NCBI RefSeq assembly: GCF_051379705.1
Contig: NZ_CP179868.1
Location: 744,001-808,000, forward strand
Length of the DNA stretch: 64,000 bases
DNA from: Ekhidna sp051379705
GTDB taxonomy: Bacteria; Bacteroidota; Bacteroidia; Cytophagales; Cyclobacteriaceae
Direction: 5' to 3'
Position numbers and translations under genes: made by a program
In this document: in pieces, positions 9,106 to 17,685 of the stretch
How the letters are laid out: each line of letters starts with the position of its first letter
How positions within the stretch are numbered: position 1 is the stretch's first letter
The notes under the pieces: model-generated
Told to the model about the DNA's origin: nothing
The model's input: the letters and a program-made list of their open reading frames with translations, nothing else
The model's database searches: none

Positions 9106-9483
9106 ATGAACTTGTCACATAACAAAGAAAATGCGATTGCCTTCTATAAAATGGCGTATGAAGGTAATCCACGAAAAGCTGTTGAACTTTATCTGGGCAA
9201 GGAATACATTCAACACAATCCGGATGTGGAAAATGGTTTAGAGGGATTCATTGATTACTTCGAACGCATGCAAGAGGAATACCCAGACAAATCCATCGAA
9301 TTCGTTCGCTGCATAGCTGAAAATGACCTGGTGGCATTACATACCCACCAAACCTGGCCGGGAAATGATCAATATGTGACAATGGACTTTTTTCGGTTCG
9401 ATAAAAACGGTAAGATCTGCGAGCATTGGGACTCCATTCAGCAGATTCCTTCTACTTCAAAGAACCCCAACACGATGTACTGA
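9106..9483 (+). CDS. SnoaL-like polyketide-cyclase-fold protein
   Basis: I use the ATG at 9106 rather than the one at 9049 because a promoter-like sequence (TTTG at 9069-9072 and TAGTTTTA at 9081-9088) would start the transcript between them. The 125-residue product fits the SnoaL/NTF2-like cone fold: an N-terminal helix (NKENAIAFYKMAY), YLGKEYIQHNPDVENG with the typical His-Asn, then beta strands including VALHTHQTWPGNDQYVTMDFFRFD and EHWDSIQ. Family members are small cyclases, isomerases or ligand binders. Thirteen bases separate it from the dehydrogenase gene, so they probably form an operon. Confidence 0.8.
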   Translation: MNLSHNKENAIAFYKMAYEGNPRKAVELYLGKEYIQHNPDVENGLEGFIDYFERMQEEYPDKSIEFVRCIAENDLVALHTHQTWPGNDQYVTMDFFRFDKNGKICEHWDSIQQIPSTSKNPNTMY

Positions 9484-9495
9484 ACCAGTCATTAA

Positions 9496-10536
9496 ATGAA
9501 GGCACTCGTTTACGAAAAATTCCAGGGACCTTTAACCGTTCAGCAAGTCGCTGATCCTACTCCTCCCCCACATGGAGTAGTTGTTAGCGTTGCAGCTACA
9601 GGATTATGTCGTAGCGATTGGCACGGATGGATGGGACACGATTCGGATATTAACTTACCTCATGTGCCGGGTCATGAACTTGCAGGCATCATCGAAGCGG
9701 CGGGTAAAGAAGTATCTAACTTCAAGATTGGTGATCGGGTGACCGTTCCATTCGTCAATGGATGTGGAACCTGTCCACAGTGCCACTCAGGAAATCAGCA
9801 GGTTTGCGATAATCAAAGGCAACCAGGCTTTACACATTGGGGATCATTTGCAGAGTTTGTGTCATTGGATCACGCGGACATCAATCTGGTGCGAATCCCA
9901 GAAGAAATCACTGATCAGACTGCAGCCATTCTTGGCTGTCGATTTATTACATCATTCAGGGCTGTTGTGGAACAAGGCAAAGTATCCGGTGGGCAGTTCG
10001 TAGCTATTCATGGTTGTGGTGGCGTTGGGCTTTCCGCAATCATGATCGCAAATGCACTAGGAGCTCAAGTAATCGCTATTGACATTAACGAAGAAGCGTT
10101 GAAATTCTCCAAATCAATTGGTGCCACGCATACACTAAACGCCTCCCTGATTGATAACATACCAGAATCCATAAAATCATTCACCCATGGTGGAGCTCAT
10201 GTTTCCATTGATGCCTTGGGTAGTCAGACGACATGCTTCAACTCAATCTCAGGTCTCAGAAAGCGAGGAAGACATGTTCAGGTAGGCTTAATGACTGCAG
10301 ATCATCAGCATCCAAAAGTGCCCATGGATCAGGTATTGGCAGATGAACTGGAAATAGTTGGCAGCCACGGAATGCAGGCTCACAAGTATCCTGAGATGTT
10401 GGAAATGATCAAAAGCGGCGCACTACAGCCGGAAAAACTCATTGATCAGACTATATCGTTAGAAGAAGCGGCAACCGCACTACCCAATATGGATAAATTC
10501 CAGAATCGAGGTGTTCAGGTAATCACTTCATTTTGA
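9496..10536 (+). CDS. zinc-dependent alcohol dehydrogenase (MDR family)
   Basis: A 346-residue medium-chain dehydrogenase. Catalytic zinc ligands are C38 (GLCRSDWHG), H60-E61 (PGHELAG) and C148 (LGCRF). The structural zinc site has C90, C93, C96 and C104 (NGCGTCPQCHSGNQQVCDN). The NAD(P) Rossmann motif is GCGGVG at about 173-178, with D around the end of the second strand (VIAIDINEEAL) favouring NAD. It should oxidise an alcohol or reduce an aldehyde; substrate cannot be told. The SnoaL-like gene just upstream hints at a shared pathway. Confidence 0.94.
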   Translation: MKALVYEKFQGPLTVQQVADPTPPPHGVVVSVAATGLCRSDWHGWMGHDSDINLPHVPGHELAGIIEAAGKEVSNFKIGDRVTVPFVNGCGTCPQCHSGNQQVCDNQRQPGFTHWGSFAEFVSLDHADINLVRIPEEITDQTAAILGCRFITSFRAVVEQGKVSGGQFVAIHGCGGVGLSAIMIANALGAQVIAIDINEEALKFSKSIGATHTLNASLIDNIPESIKSFTHGGAHVSIDALGSQTTCFNSISGLRKRGRHVQVGLMTADHQHPKVPMDQVLADELEIVGSHGMQAHKYPEMLEMIKSGALQPEKLIDQTISLEEAATALPNMDKFQNRGVQVITSF

Positions 10537-10586
10537 AGAAGTCTTCACTAAAAAAAGATGCCTATCGTTGGCTATCTTAGTAAAGG

Positions 10587-10790
10587 ATGAAATTAATAAA
10601 CATGGGAAAAGATCAAAAAACAAACAGAATTGTAATGGTCATTGGAGCCATTAGCCTCCTATTTAGTGTTTACAGTGCATATATAGGACGTCCGTTCAGC
10701 GAATATTTCTTTGGACTCATTATTGGTATTTCACTTTTTGGAGTTGCATACATCAATAGCCAAAAACAACGTAATAAAGGCGAAGATTAA
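10587..10790 (+). CDS. small two-helix membrane protein
   Basis: A 67-residue protein with two hydrophobic stretches (about residues 15-33 and 42-58) and a charged tail rich in Lys, Asn and Glu. An alternative ATG at 10602 (MGKDQK) removes five residues and fits the topology equally well. I do not recognise a family. It lies 50 bp after the dehydrogenase gene on the same strand and could be read from the same promoter. Confidence 0.5.
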   Translation: MKLINMGKDQKTNRIVMVIGAISLLFSVYSAYIGRPFSEYFFGLIIGISLFGVAYINSQKQRNKGED

Positions 10791-10888
10791 TGGATTCTAC
10801 AAACCTTATGGTCTTTGAAAGCGCAATTGCTTGAAATCAATTCCATCACCGTTGAAATTCAAACCAACCTTCATCATTTCAATTCATC

Positions 10889-11281
10889 GTGTTTTACACT
10901 AGAACTTCAAAACTCAGCCAAAAGCACCTTTTCCTTATCGATGGAATGGGTGCATTAGTTTCTGCTTTTTTTCTTGGGTTCATACTGATCAGGTTTCAAT
11001 CCCTAGTCGGAATGCCAGTTGAGGTTCTCTACCCATTAGCAGCGCTAGCATTGATTTTTGCTATTTACTCGCTCTCCTGCTATTTATTAGCTCCAACAAA
11101 TTTGCATCCGTTTCTCAAATTCATCGCTATTGTAAATAGCTTTTACTGTCTCGCTACTTTGGGATTGGTGATCTGGCACTATCAATTACTTACTTTTCTG
11201 GGGTTTTGCTATTTCTTCCTTGAGATAGTCATTATTGCTCTTCTGGTCTCTCTAGAGCTTAGGTATATCAACAACAATTAG
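10889..11281 (+). CDS. four-helix membrane protein of unknown function
   Basis: Starts at GTG (10889), as no in-frame ATG lies near. The 130-residue product has about four transmembrane segments (roughly 17-36, 45-66, 74-95 and 101-120) and almost no soluble part. No residue pattern points to transport or catalysis. It sits 54 bp upstream of the SDR gene on the same strand; an inverted repeat (GCAATT-CCA-AATTGC, 11284-11298) lies directly after its stop and separates the two. Confidence 0.5.
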   Translation: MFYTRTSKLSQKHLFLIDGMGALVSAFFLGFILIRFQSLVGMPVEVLYPLAALALIFAIYSLSCYLLAPTNLHPFLKFIAIVNSFYCLATLGLVIWHYQLLTFLGFCYFFLEIVIIALLVSLELRYINNN

Positions 11282-11335
11282 CTAGGCAATTCCAAATTGC
11301 TCAAAACTTTCATCAGCCTTCGCGGTTAAGGTTGC

Positions 11336-12037
11336 ATGAACAAAAACTATATCATAGTTGGGGGAAGCTCGGGTATTGGGTTTGAAATAACCAAGCAACT
11401 CTCAGAAGCTGGAAACAACGTAACTGTATTGTCGCGAAGCACAGGTGAGATTGGATCACTATCCAATGTTACACATATCGAATATGACGTCACCTCGGAT
11501 TTATTCCCTGAAATAGATTTAGATTCCATCGATGGGTTCGCATATTGTCCCGGCACTATCAACCTTAAACCTTTTCATGGTTTAAAACCAGAGGACTTTC
11601 AAGAAGATTTTTCTATCAATGTGCTGGGAGCTGTAAAAACATTACAACCCATAGTAAAGCAGCTTAAAAAGAACGGAAACGCTTCTATTGTTTTCTTCAG
11701 CACAGTGGCAGTCCAGCAAGGCATGCCATTTCACTCCTCGGTTGCTGCAAGCAAAGGAGCTTTGGAGGGAATCACACGTTCGTTAGCTGCTGAACTTGCC
11801 CCAAAAGTCCGTGTCAACTGCATAGCGCCTTCAGTAACAGATACACCGCTAGCAAGTCGAATCCTTTCATCAGACGAGAAAAAAGAGAATTCAGGTAAGC
11901 GACATGCTTTGAATCGTGTTGGAACACCGGAAGAGGTGGCAAAATTGGCTACCTTTCTTTTGACAGAAGAATCTAGCTGGATGACAGGCCAAATTATCGG
12001 CCTTGACGGAGGCATGTCCGCCATTCGGCCACTCTAA
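11336..12037 (+). CDS. SDR-family oxidoreductase-like protein lacking the catalytic Tyr
   Basis: A 233-residue short-chain dehydrogenase fold protein. The cofactor motif is GGSSGIG (9-15) and the C-terminal part shows PKVRVNCIAPSVTDTP and MTGQIIGLDGGMS, all classical SDR features. Ser122 (FFSTVAV) fits the catalytic Ser, and K140 lies in the usual position, but the Tyr of YxxxK is replaced by Val136 (SVAASK). The enzyme may therefore be impaired, or use another residue. It is first in a tight operon with the DUF2867 protein (1-bp gap) and the photolyase, a grouping seen in marine bacteria. Confidence 0.9.
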   Translation: MNKNYIIVGGSSGIGFEITKQLSEAGNNVTVLSRSTGEIGSLSNVTHIEYDVTSDLFPEIDLDSIDGFAYCPGTINLKPFHGLKPEDFQEDFSINVLGAVKTLQPIVKQLKKNGNASIVFFSTVAVQQGMPFHSSVAASKGALEGITRSLAAELAPKVRVNCIAPSVTDTPLASRILSSDEKKENSGKRHALNRVGTPEEVAKLATFLLTEESSWMTGQIIGLDGGMSAIRPL

Positions 12038-12038
12038 A

Positions 12039-13499
12039 ATGAAAATACTACTCACAGGTTCTACAGGATATATTGGCAGACGTTTACTTCCTGAGTTGGT
12101 TAACGCCGGGCATCAGGTTGTATGTCCGGTTAGAGATCAGCGCAGGTTTGATTTCGAAGACTTTGATGAAGAATTTTTAAAATCTGTGGAAGTCGTAGAG
12201 TGTGACTTTCTTGATAGGGAAAGCCTGGAAAAACTTCCAAAAGACATTGAGGTATCTTATTTCTTAATTCACTCTTTAACCTCCAATAGCAAGGAATTTA
12301 GTAAGCTAGAGGCAACCACAGCAGAGAACTTTATTTCATACCTGGACAAAACCAATGCCAATCAGATCATCTATCTGGGAGGAATTGCCAATGATAAAGA
12401 ATTGTCAGATCACCTCTCTTCCAGGCAAAATGTAGAAGAGATATTGAAGCAGGCAAAGGCCAGTGTAACGGTGTTGAGGTCTGCCATTATCATTGGTTCC
12501 GGAGGTGCATCATTCGAAATTATTCGAGATCTGGTAGAGAAGCTTCCTGTTATGATAGCACCTAAATGGCTCAATAGTAAGTGCCAACCAATTGGTGTAT
12601 ACAATGTCCTGGAATACTTAATGGGAGTACTCGCTCATGAAAAAGCCTTTGATCAAACATTCGATATTGGTGGAAAAGATATCCTCACATACAAGCAAAT
12701 GCTTTTGCAGTTCGCAGCAGTCAGGAGCCTCAAAAGGTATATTCTCACGGTCCCTGTATTAACCATCAAGCTTTCATCCCTTTGGCTATATCTCGTCACT
12801 TCCACTTCCTATAGACTGGCGCGAAATCTCGTAGATAGCATGAAAAACGAGGTTATTGTCCGTGACAACAGCATCGATGCTATCGTGCCGATAAAAAAAT
12901 TAAGCTACAAAGAATCATTGCAGCGTACCTTTTTAAGAATCAATCAAAAGCAGGTTGTCTCCAGCTGGAAAGATTCATTTTCCAATCCGGATTTCAGTTA
13001 TTCATTTCTCCAGCAGCTGGAAGCTCCCAAGCACGGATGCTTTAAAGATGTGAAAACATATCCCTTCGATAGAGATCCCAATGAAGTGATTGAAAATGTT
13101 TGGGCGATTGGTGGCGAGCGTGGCTGGTACTATGGAAATTTCCTCTGGAGGATAAGAGGCTTCCTGGATAAGTTGGTTGGAGGTGTGGGTTTGAGACGTG
13201 GCAGAAGAAGTCCAAATGACTTAAAAGGAGGAGATGCATTGGACTTTTGGCGAGTACTCTACGCTAACAAGAAAGAATATCGGCTTTTGCTATTTGCAGA
13301 GATGAAACTACCGGGAGACGCCTGGCTAGAGTTTAGGATTAAGCGCAATGAAGGACAAAACTGCTTAGTTCAAACAGCCACTTTCAGACCATTGGGGCTT
13401 TGGGGAAGATTGTATTGGTATCTGGTGTTTCCACTACATGGTCCGATTTTTAGAAACATGGCAAAGAATCTGATTTCGTATCAATCAAAACAAAAATGA
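12039..13499 (+). CDS. NAD(P)-binding epimerase-like protein with DUF2867 domain
   Basis: The ATG at 12039 is chosen because it follows the SDR stop by one base and begins the Rossmann fold directly (MKILLTGSTGYIGRRLL); the longer frame from 12003 would overlap the SDR gene. The 486-residue product has an NmrA/atypical SDR domain (about 1-280, GSTGYIG at 7-13, FLIHSL, VLRSAIIIGSGGASFE) and a C-terminal DUF2867 domain (about 335-480, WYYGNFLWRIRGFLDKLVGG, LDFWRVL, LLFAEMKLPGDAWLEF). The function is unproven; the family travels with photolyase genes, so light or UV stress is likely. Its stop overlaps the photolyase ATG (ATGA). Confidence 0.93.
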   Translation: MKILLTGSTGYIGRRLLPELVNAGHQVVCPVRDQRRFDFEDFDEEFLKSVEVVECDFLDRESLEKLPKDIEVSYFLIHSLTSNSKEFSKLEATTAENFISYLDKTNANQIIYLGGIANDKELSDHLSSRQNVEEILKQAKASVTVLRSAIIIGSGGASFEIIRDLVEKLPVMIAPKWLNSKCQPIGVYNVLEYLMGVLAHEKAFDQTFDIGGKDILTYKQMLLQFAAVRSLKRYILTVPVLTIKLSSLWLYLVTSTSYRLARNLVDSMKNEVIVRDNSIDAIVPIKKLSYKESLQRTFLRINQKQVVSSWKDSFSNPDFSYSFLQQLEAPKHGCFKDVKTYPFDRDPNEVIENVWAIGGERGWYYGNFLWRIRGFLDKLVGGVGLRRGRRSPNDLKGGDALDFWRVLYANKKEYRLLLFAEMKLPGDAWLEFRIKRNEGQNCLVQTATFRPLGLWGRLYWYLVFPLHGPIFRNMAKNLISYQSKQK

Positions 13500-14794
13500 G
13501 TAAACCACAAGTCACCCTTTTTTGGTTCAGAAGAGACTTCCGCTTGGAGGATAACAGAGGACTATATCATGCGCATCAGGAGGAGAACCCTGTGCAACCG
13601 GTCTTCATCTTTGATACTAACATTCTGGATGAACTACCAAAAAAAGATGCACGAGTTGAGTTCATTCATCAAGAGATCGAACGACTGCAAAATGAAATCC
13701 AAGTGCATGGTGGAACCATGGATGTGCGTGTGGGCAAACCAATCGAAATCTGGAAAAACCTAGTGGAGGATTATGAGGTAAAAACGGTTTGGGCTAACCG
13801 GGATTATGAACCCTATGCACGCGAACGAGATAAAGAGGTTTATGATTTTTTAAGCAAAAAAGGCATTGAGTTCAAAGCAAAAAAAGACCATGTCATTTTT
13901 GAAAAAGATGAGGTTGTCAAAGACAATGGTGATCCTTATGTGGTGTACACTCCATACAGTAAGCTTTGGAAAAAGACGCTAACCGGCGGTCATCTTAACT
14001 CATTCAAATCAGAAGAAGAAACGAATTGGAATCAGGCTGCTGATCGTAAAATTCCATCACTAAAAGAGATCGGATTTGAGCCGGCGGGAATTGAATTTCC
14101 TTCACGAGAATTGAATGAAAAAGTAGTAGACACATACGACGAAACAAGAGACATTCCAGCCATGAGAGGAACAAGCAGAATGAGCATTCATTTACGGTTC
14201 GGAACGGTGAGTATTCGAGAACTTGTAAGGCGTGCAAATGCACTCAATGAGAAGTACCTAAATGAATTAATCTGGCGAGATTTTTACCAAGCTATTTTAT
14301 GGCATTTTCCACAGGTTGTCGACTCCAATTTCAATCGTAAATATGACGATGTGAAGTGGCGAAACAATGAGGAAGAATTTGAAAAATGGAAGAAAGGAAA
14401 AACCGGGTATCCAATCGTGGATGCCGGCATGCGAGAACTCAATCAAACAGGCTTCATGCACAATCGTGTGCGCATGATTGTGGCCAGTTTTCTTACCAAA
14501 CATTTGCTTATAGATTGGCGTTGGGGTGAAGCATACTTTGCTGAAAAATTATTGGATTACGAACTCGCCAGCAACAATGGAGGATGGCAATGGGCGGCCG
14601 GAACAGGCGTGGATGCTCAGCCCTATTTCCGAATATTTAATCCGTACTCTCAGACGGACAAATTTGATAAAGATCGAAAGTATATCAACAAGTGGATTCC
14701 GGAAATAGACACGAAACACTATCCCGATCCAATCGTAGAACATAAGGCAGCCAGGGAAAGATGTTTAGATGTTTATAAGGGCGCACTTAACTAG
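13496..14794 (+). CDS. cryptochrome/deoxyribodipyrimidine photolyase family protein
   Basis: A 432-residue class-I-type photolyase/cryptochrome. The N-terminal alpha/beta antenna domain (about 1-130) starts LFWFRRDFRLEDNRGL. The FAD-binding helical domain includes TSRMSIHLRFGTVSIRELV, the WRDFYQAILWHFP segment, TGYPIVDAGMRELNQTG, MHNRVRMIVASFLTKHLLIDWRWGE and the C-terminal NNGGWQWAAGTGVDAQPYFRIFNP motif. The latter carries the conserved Asn and Trp of the flavin and electron-transfer path. It should repair cyclobutane pyrimidine dimers with blue light; a pure photoreceptor role cannot be excluded. Last gene of the SDR-DUF2867 operon. Confidence 0.95.
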   Translation: MSKPQVTLFWFRRDFRLEDNRGLYHAHQEENPVQPVFIFDTNILDELPKKDARVEFIHQEIERLQNEIQVHGGTMDVRVGKPIEIWKNLVEDYEVKTVWANRDYEPYARERDKEVYDFLSKKGIEFKAKKDHVIFEKDEVVKDNGDPYVVYTPYSKLWKKTLTGGHLNSFKSEEETNWNQAADRKIPSLKEIGFEPAGIEFPSRELNEKVVDTYDETRDIPAMRGTSRMSIHLRFGTVSIRELVRRANALNEKYLNELIWRDFYQAILWHFPQVVDSNFNRKYDDVKWRNNEEEFEKWKKGKTGYPIVDAGMRELNQTGFMHNRVRMIVASFLTKHLLIDWRWGEAYFAEKLLDYELASNNGGWQWAAGTGVDAQPYFRIFNPYSQTDKFDKDRKYINKWIPEIDTKHYPDPIVEHKAARERCLDVYKGALN

Positions 14795-14815
14795 AATACT
14801 AATTATTTTAGTATT
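14795..14815 (+). terminator. AT-rich hairpin after the photolyase gene
   Basis: AATACTAA and TTAGTATT form a perfect 8-bp stem around a 5-nt loop immediately after the photolyase stop, followed by an AT-rich tail. The stem has little GC and no clean T-run, so it is a weak terminator candidate at best. The rest of the 205-bp gap to the SIMPL gene is very AT-rich and shows no gene. Confidence 0.35.
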
Positions 14816-14999
14816 ATATAATTAAAAAATTTAAAATACTATTATTCAGTTAGTTAACTATACTTATTACGGGTAATACTTCTATCTATATTGAGAGTAA
14901 TTAAGCTCTTCAACTAAGTATCAGACTCTAATCAATCAGACCTTAAAGTTGTCGTGGATTCATTCGTCTTTAGTATATTCACTATCAAAATCACACAAT

Positions 15000-15710
15000 A
15001 TGTCAAAGGCTAAACTCCCCTCCACTATTATCCTTTCCATTGCAATTGTAATCTCTGGCTACTTCATTGGACAAACCTATGTAGCAGGAAAAAAGCTTGA
15101 CAGAACTGTCACAGTCAAAGGCTTGGCAGAGCGGGAAGTTGAGGCAGACATTGCTACTTGGCCATTGCAACTAACAGTATCTGGCAACGATCTTGGGCAG
15201 CTCCAACAAACGCTGGAAAAACAAACGAAAGTACTTCAAGATTTTTTTGCAAGTCTTGACTTTACGGATGCTGAATTGACTGTAGGTGCTCCGACTATCC
15301 AAGACAATCGAGCCTTACTTTATGGAGGACAAAGTGCCTACAACCAAGACCGCTATATTGCTAAAGTAGACTTCAATCTTCGCACCACTAAATTGGATAA
15401 AATGAGTCAGGCGATGTACCGGATTCCAAGTATCATTGGGCAGGGTTTAGTCATCGGTTCTAAAAACACCTGGCAGCCTGTTCAATATCTTTATACCAAA
15501 CTAAATGAAATCAAGCCGGGGATGATTGAGGAAGCCACTAAAAATGCACGTGAAGCTGCGGAGAAATTTGCCCGAGATTCGGGCTCAAAAGTTGGTAAAA
15601 TAAAGACTGCAAATCAAGGGCTTTTTTCCATCAATGATTTGGATCCAAATTCCGGCGTAACCAAAAAAGTTAGAATTGTTTCAACCCTGCAATTTTACAT
15701 TGAAGACTAA
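15000..15710 (+). CDS. SIMPL (DUF541) domain protein
   Basis: The ATG at 15000 gives a product of 236 residues with an N-terminal hydrophobic anchor (STIILSIAIVISGYFIG); a TTG at 14949 is a less likely start. The rest matches the SIMPL/DUF541 fold of periplasmic proteins: RTVTVKGLAEREVEADIATW near the start, repeated alpha-beta units and a C-terminal KKVRIVSTLQFYIED strand. Homologues (YggE, BP26) form ring-like oligomers and are linked to oxidative-stress protection. No operon partner is obvious. The gene stands alone between AT-rich spacers. Confidence 0.9.
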   Translation: MSKAKLPSTIILSIAIVISGYFIGQTYVAGKKLDRTVTVKGLAEREVEADIATWPLQLTVSGNDLGQLQQTLEKQTKVLQDFFASLDFTDAELTVGAPTIQDNRALLYGGQSAYNQDRYIAKVDFNLRTTKLDKMSQAMYRIPSIIGQGLVIGSKNTWQPVQYLYTKLNEIKPGMIEEATKNAREAAEKFARDSGSKVGKIKTANQGLFSINDLDPNSGVTKKVRIVSTLQFYIED

Positions 15711-15807
15711 AATTAATGATGTGACCCAAGTCATTCCTTAACCTGTCATTCATCATTCAACGCAACACATTAATCTCCAATCTTTATCCAATTAAATATG
15801 GGTAAAA

Positions 15808-17685
15808 ATGGGAGATCAATTAGTTAAGTCTGCATCTGAGGATTTGGTGAAAACACAATTCATCAGACACCTTCTCAACGACGTAAAATGTCTGGAGCTT
15901 ATGCTCGAACGAAACCTGATCGAATCGGGAATCAGTCGGATTGGAGCGGAGCAAGAATTCTGTCTAATTTCAAAAAACTGGCGACCTGAAAAAAATGCAG
16001 ATGACATTCTGAAAGCCATCGATGACCCACACTTTACCAACGAACTAGCCAGATTTAATCTGGAGATAAACCTGGATCCTGTTGAGGTAAGTCCCACATG
16101 TCTGGATGAGATGGAGACTCAACTGCGAACTCTCCTCGAGAAAGCAGGGAAGCATGCCAATGAAAGAGACACGCAAATACTGCTAACCGGAATATTACCA
16201 ACGATCAGCAAGACCGAACTATCCCTCGAATACATGACGCCAAAGCCACGGTACTGGTCTTTGAATGAAATGGTAAAAGGAATGAGGGGAGCGGATTTTC
16301 AATTGCACATCAAAGGAGTCGATGAGCTATCGATCACGCACGATTCCGTATTGATGGAGGCCTGCAACACCAGCTTCCAGCTACATCTTCAGGTTGATCC
16401 AGAGGATTTTGTAGAAAGCTACAATTGGGCGCAAGCCATTTCCGGTCCGGTGCTGGGAATTTGCGCCAACTCTCCACTCCTTCTTGGCAGAGAGCTTTGG
16501 AGCGAAACGCGAATTGCCCTTTTTCAGCAAAGTATTGATACCAGACATTCTACCTATGCCTTGAAAGATCAGACTTCAAGAGTCAGTTTCGGAGAAGACT
16601 GGGAATATGGAACAGTCGCGGATATTTATAAAAATGATATAGCTCAGCACAAAATCATCCTTTCTAAACCTATCGAGCAATCCTCACTCGAAGAGCTTGA
16701 AAACGGTAGAATACCTAAGCTAGAAGCATTAAATACCCACAATGGCACCATTTATCGCTGGAACCGTGCATGCTATGGTGCGACCAAGTCGGCTGCTCAC
16801 TTACGGATAGAGAACCGATACATTCCTTCAGGACCCTCTATCACAGATCAGATGGCCAATTTCGCGTTTTGGGTGGGTTTGATGAAAGGTAGGTCGCCTT
16901 TATACAACGACATTGCCAATCAAATGGACTTTCAGGATGTTAAAGCCAACTTTATTAAAGCAGCCCGAACAGGTAAGCAATCTGTGCTGAAGTGGAAAGA
17001 TCGATTTGTATCAGTGAAAGATTTAATAACCAGGGAGTTGCTTCCACTTGCCTATGAAGGGCTTTCTAAGGCCAAGGTAGATTCAAAAACAGCAAATCGT
17101 CTGCTTGAAATCATTGATCAACGTGCAATCAAGCAAACCGGAGCCCAGTGGAGCATAAGTAATTTCAGACGTCTGAAAAGGACCACCAGAAAGGATGATG
17201 CCCTTTTGGCATTGACCAAAAATATGTATGAGAATCAGCAGAAAGACCTTCCCATACACCAATGGCCTGATGTTCCGGATGTTTCCAATACACATGAGCA
17301 CGCTTACCAAGTCGGACATATTATGTCTACCAAGCTATTTACGGTCAAAGCTGATGATATAGCTATGCTCGCGACACAGCTTATGCAATGGAAAAATATT
17401 CATCATCTCCCTGTAGAGTGCGACAATGGCACAATATGCGGAATACTTACCTGGACACACATGGAGCGTTTCCAGGAAAACACCCCATATGACGATACTT
17501 TAACAGTTCGAGACATCATGAATGAAAGCGTAATACTCGCACATTCGGAAATGCAAATACAAGAAGCGATAAAAATCATGAAACAAAATGAAATTGGATG
17601 TCTCCCTGTGGTGCATAACCAACATTTAATCGGCATTGTCACCATAAAAGACATCAAGCAGTATGACCAAAGTGAAAGTGCATAG
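15808..17685 (+). CDS. GCS2-like carboxylate-amine ligase fused to tandem CBS domains
   Basis: A 625-residue two-part protein. Residues about 20-470 match the glutamate-cysteine ligase family 2 (COG2170, carboxylate-amine ligase) fold: GAEQEFCL, FNLEINLDPVEVSP, QLHLQVDPEDF, ICANSPLLLGRELWSETRIALFQ and HLRIENRYIPSGPS. Residues about 500-620 hold two CBS modules (VGHIMSTKLFTV...HHLPVE and VRDIMNESVILAHSEMQIQEAI...GCLPVV), which usually bind adenine nucleotides and regulate activity. It should join a carboxylate to an amine using ATP; substrates are unknown. Its 3' end overlaps an aspartoacylase-like gene by 23 bp, so ligase and amide hydrolase are made together. Confidence 0.88.
   Translation: MGDQLVKSASEDLVKTQFIRHLLNDVKCLELMLERNLIESGISRIGAEQEFCLISKNWRPEKNADDILKAIDDPHFTNELARFNLEINLDPVEVSPTCLDEMETQLRTLLEKAGKHANERDTQILLTGILPTISKTELSLEYMTPKPRYWSLNEMVKGMRGADFQLHIKGVDELSITHDSVLMEACNTSFQLHLQVDPEDFVESYNWAQAISGPVLGICANSPLLLGRELWSETRIALFQQSIDTRHSTYALKDQTSRVSFGEDWEYGTVADIYKNDIAQHKIILSKPIEQSSLEELENGRIPKLEALNTHNGTIYRWNRACYGATKSAAHLRIENRYIPSGPSITDQMANFAFWVGLMKGRSPLYNDIANQMDFQDVKANFIKAARTGKQSVLKWKDRFVSVKDLITRELLPLAYEGLSKAKVDSKTANRLLEIIDQRAIKQTGAQWSISNFRRLKRTTRKDDALLALTKNMYENQQKDLPIHQWPDVPDVSNTHEHAYQVGHIMSTKLFTVKADDIAMLATQLMQWKNIHHLPVECDNGTICGILTWTHMERFQENTPYDDTLTVRDIMNESVILAHSEMQIQEAIKIMKQNEIGCLPVVHNQHLIGIVTIKDIKQYDQSESA

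Noticed and set aside
12003..12038. Upstream start of the DUF2867 gene overlapping the SDR gene
   Set aside because: The ATG at 12039 begins the Rossmann motif directly and gives normal spacing.
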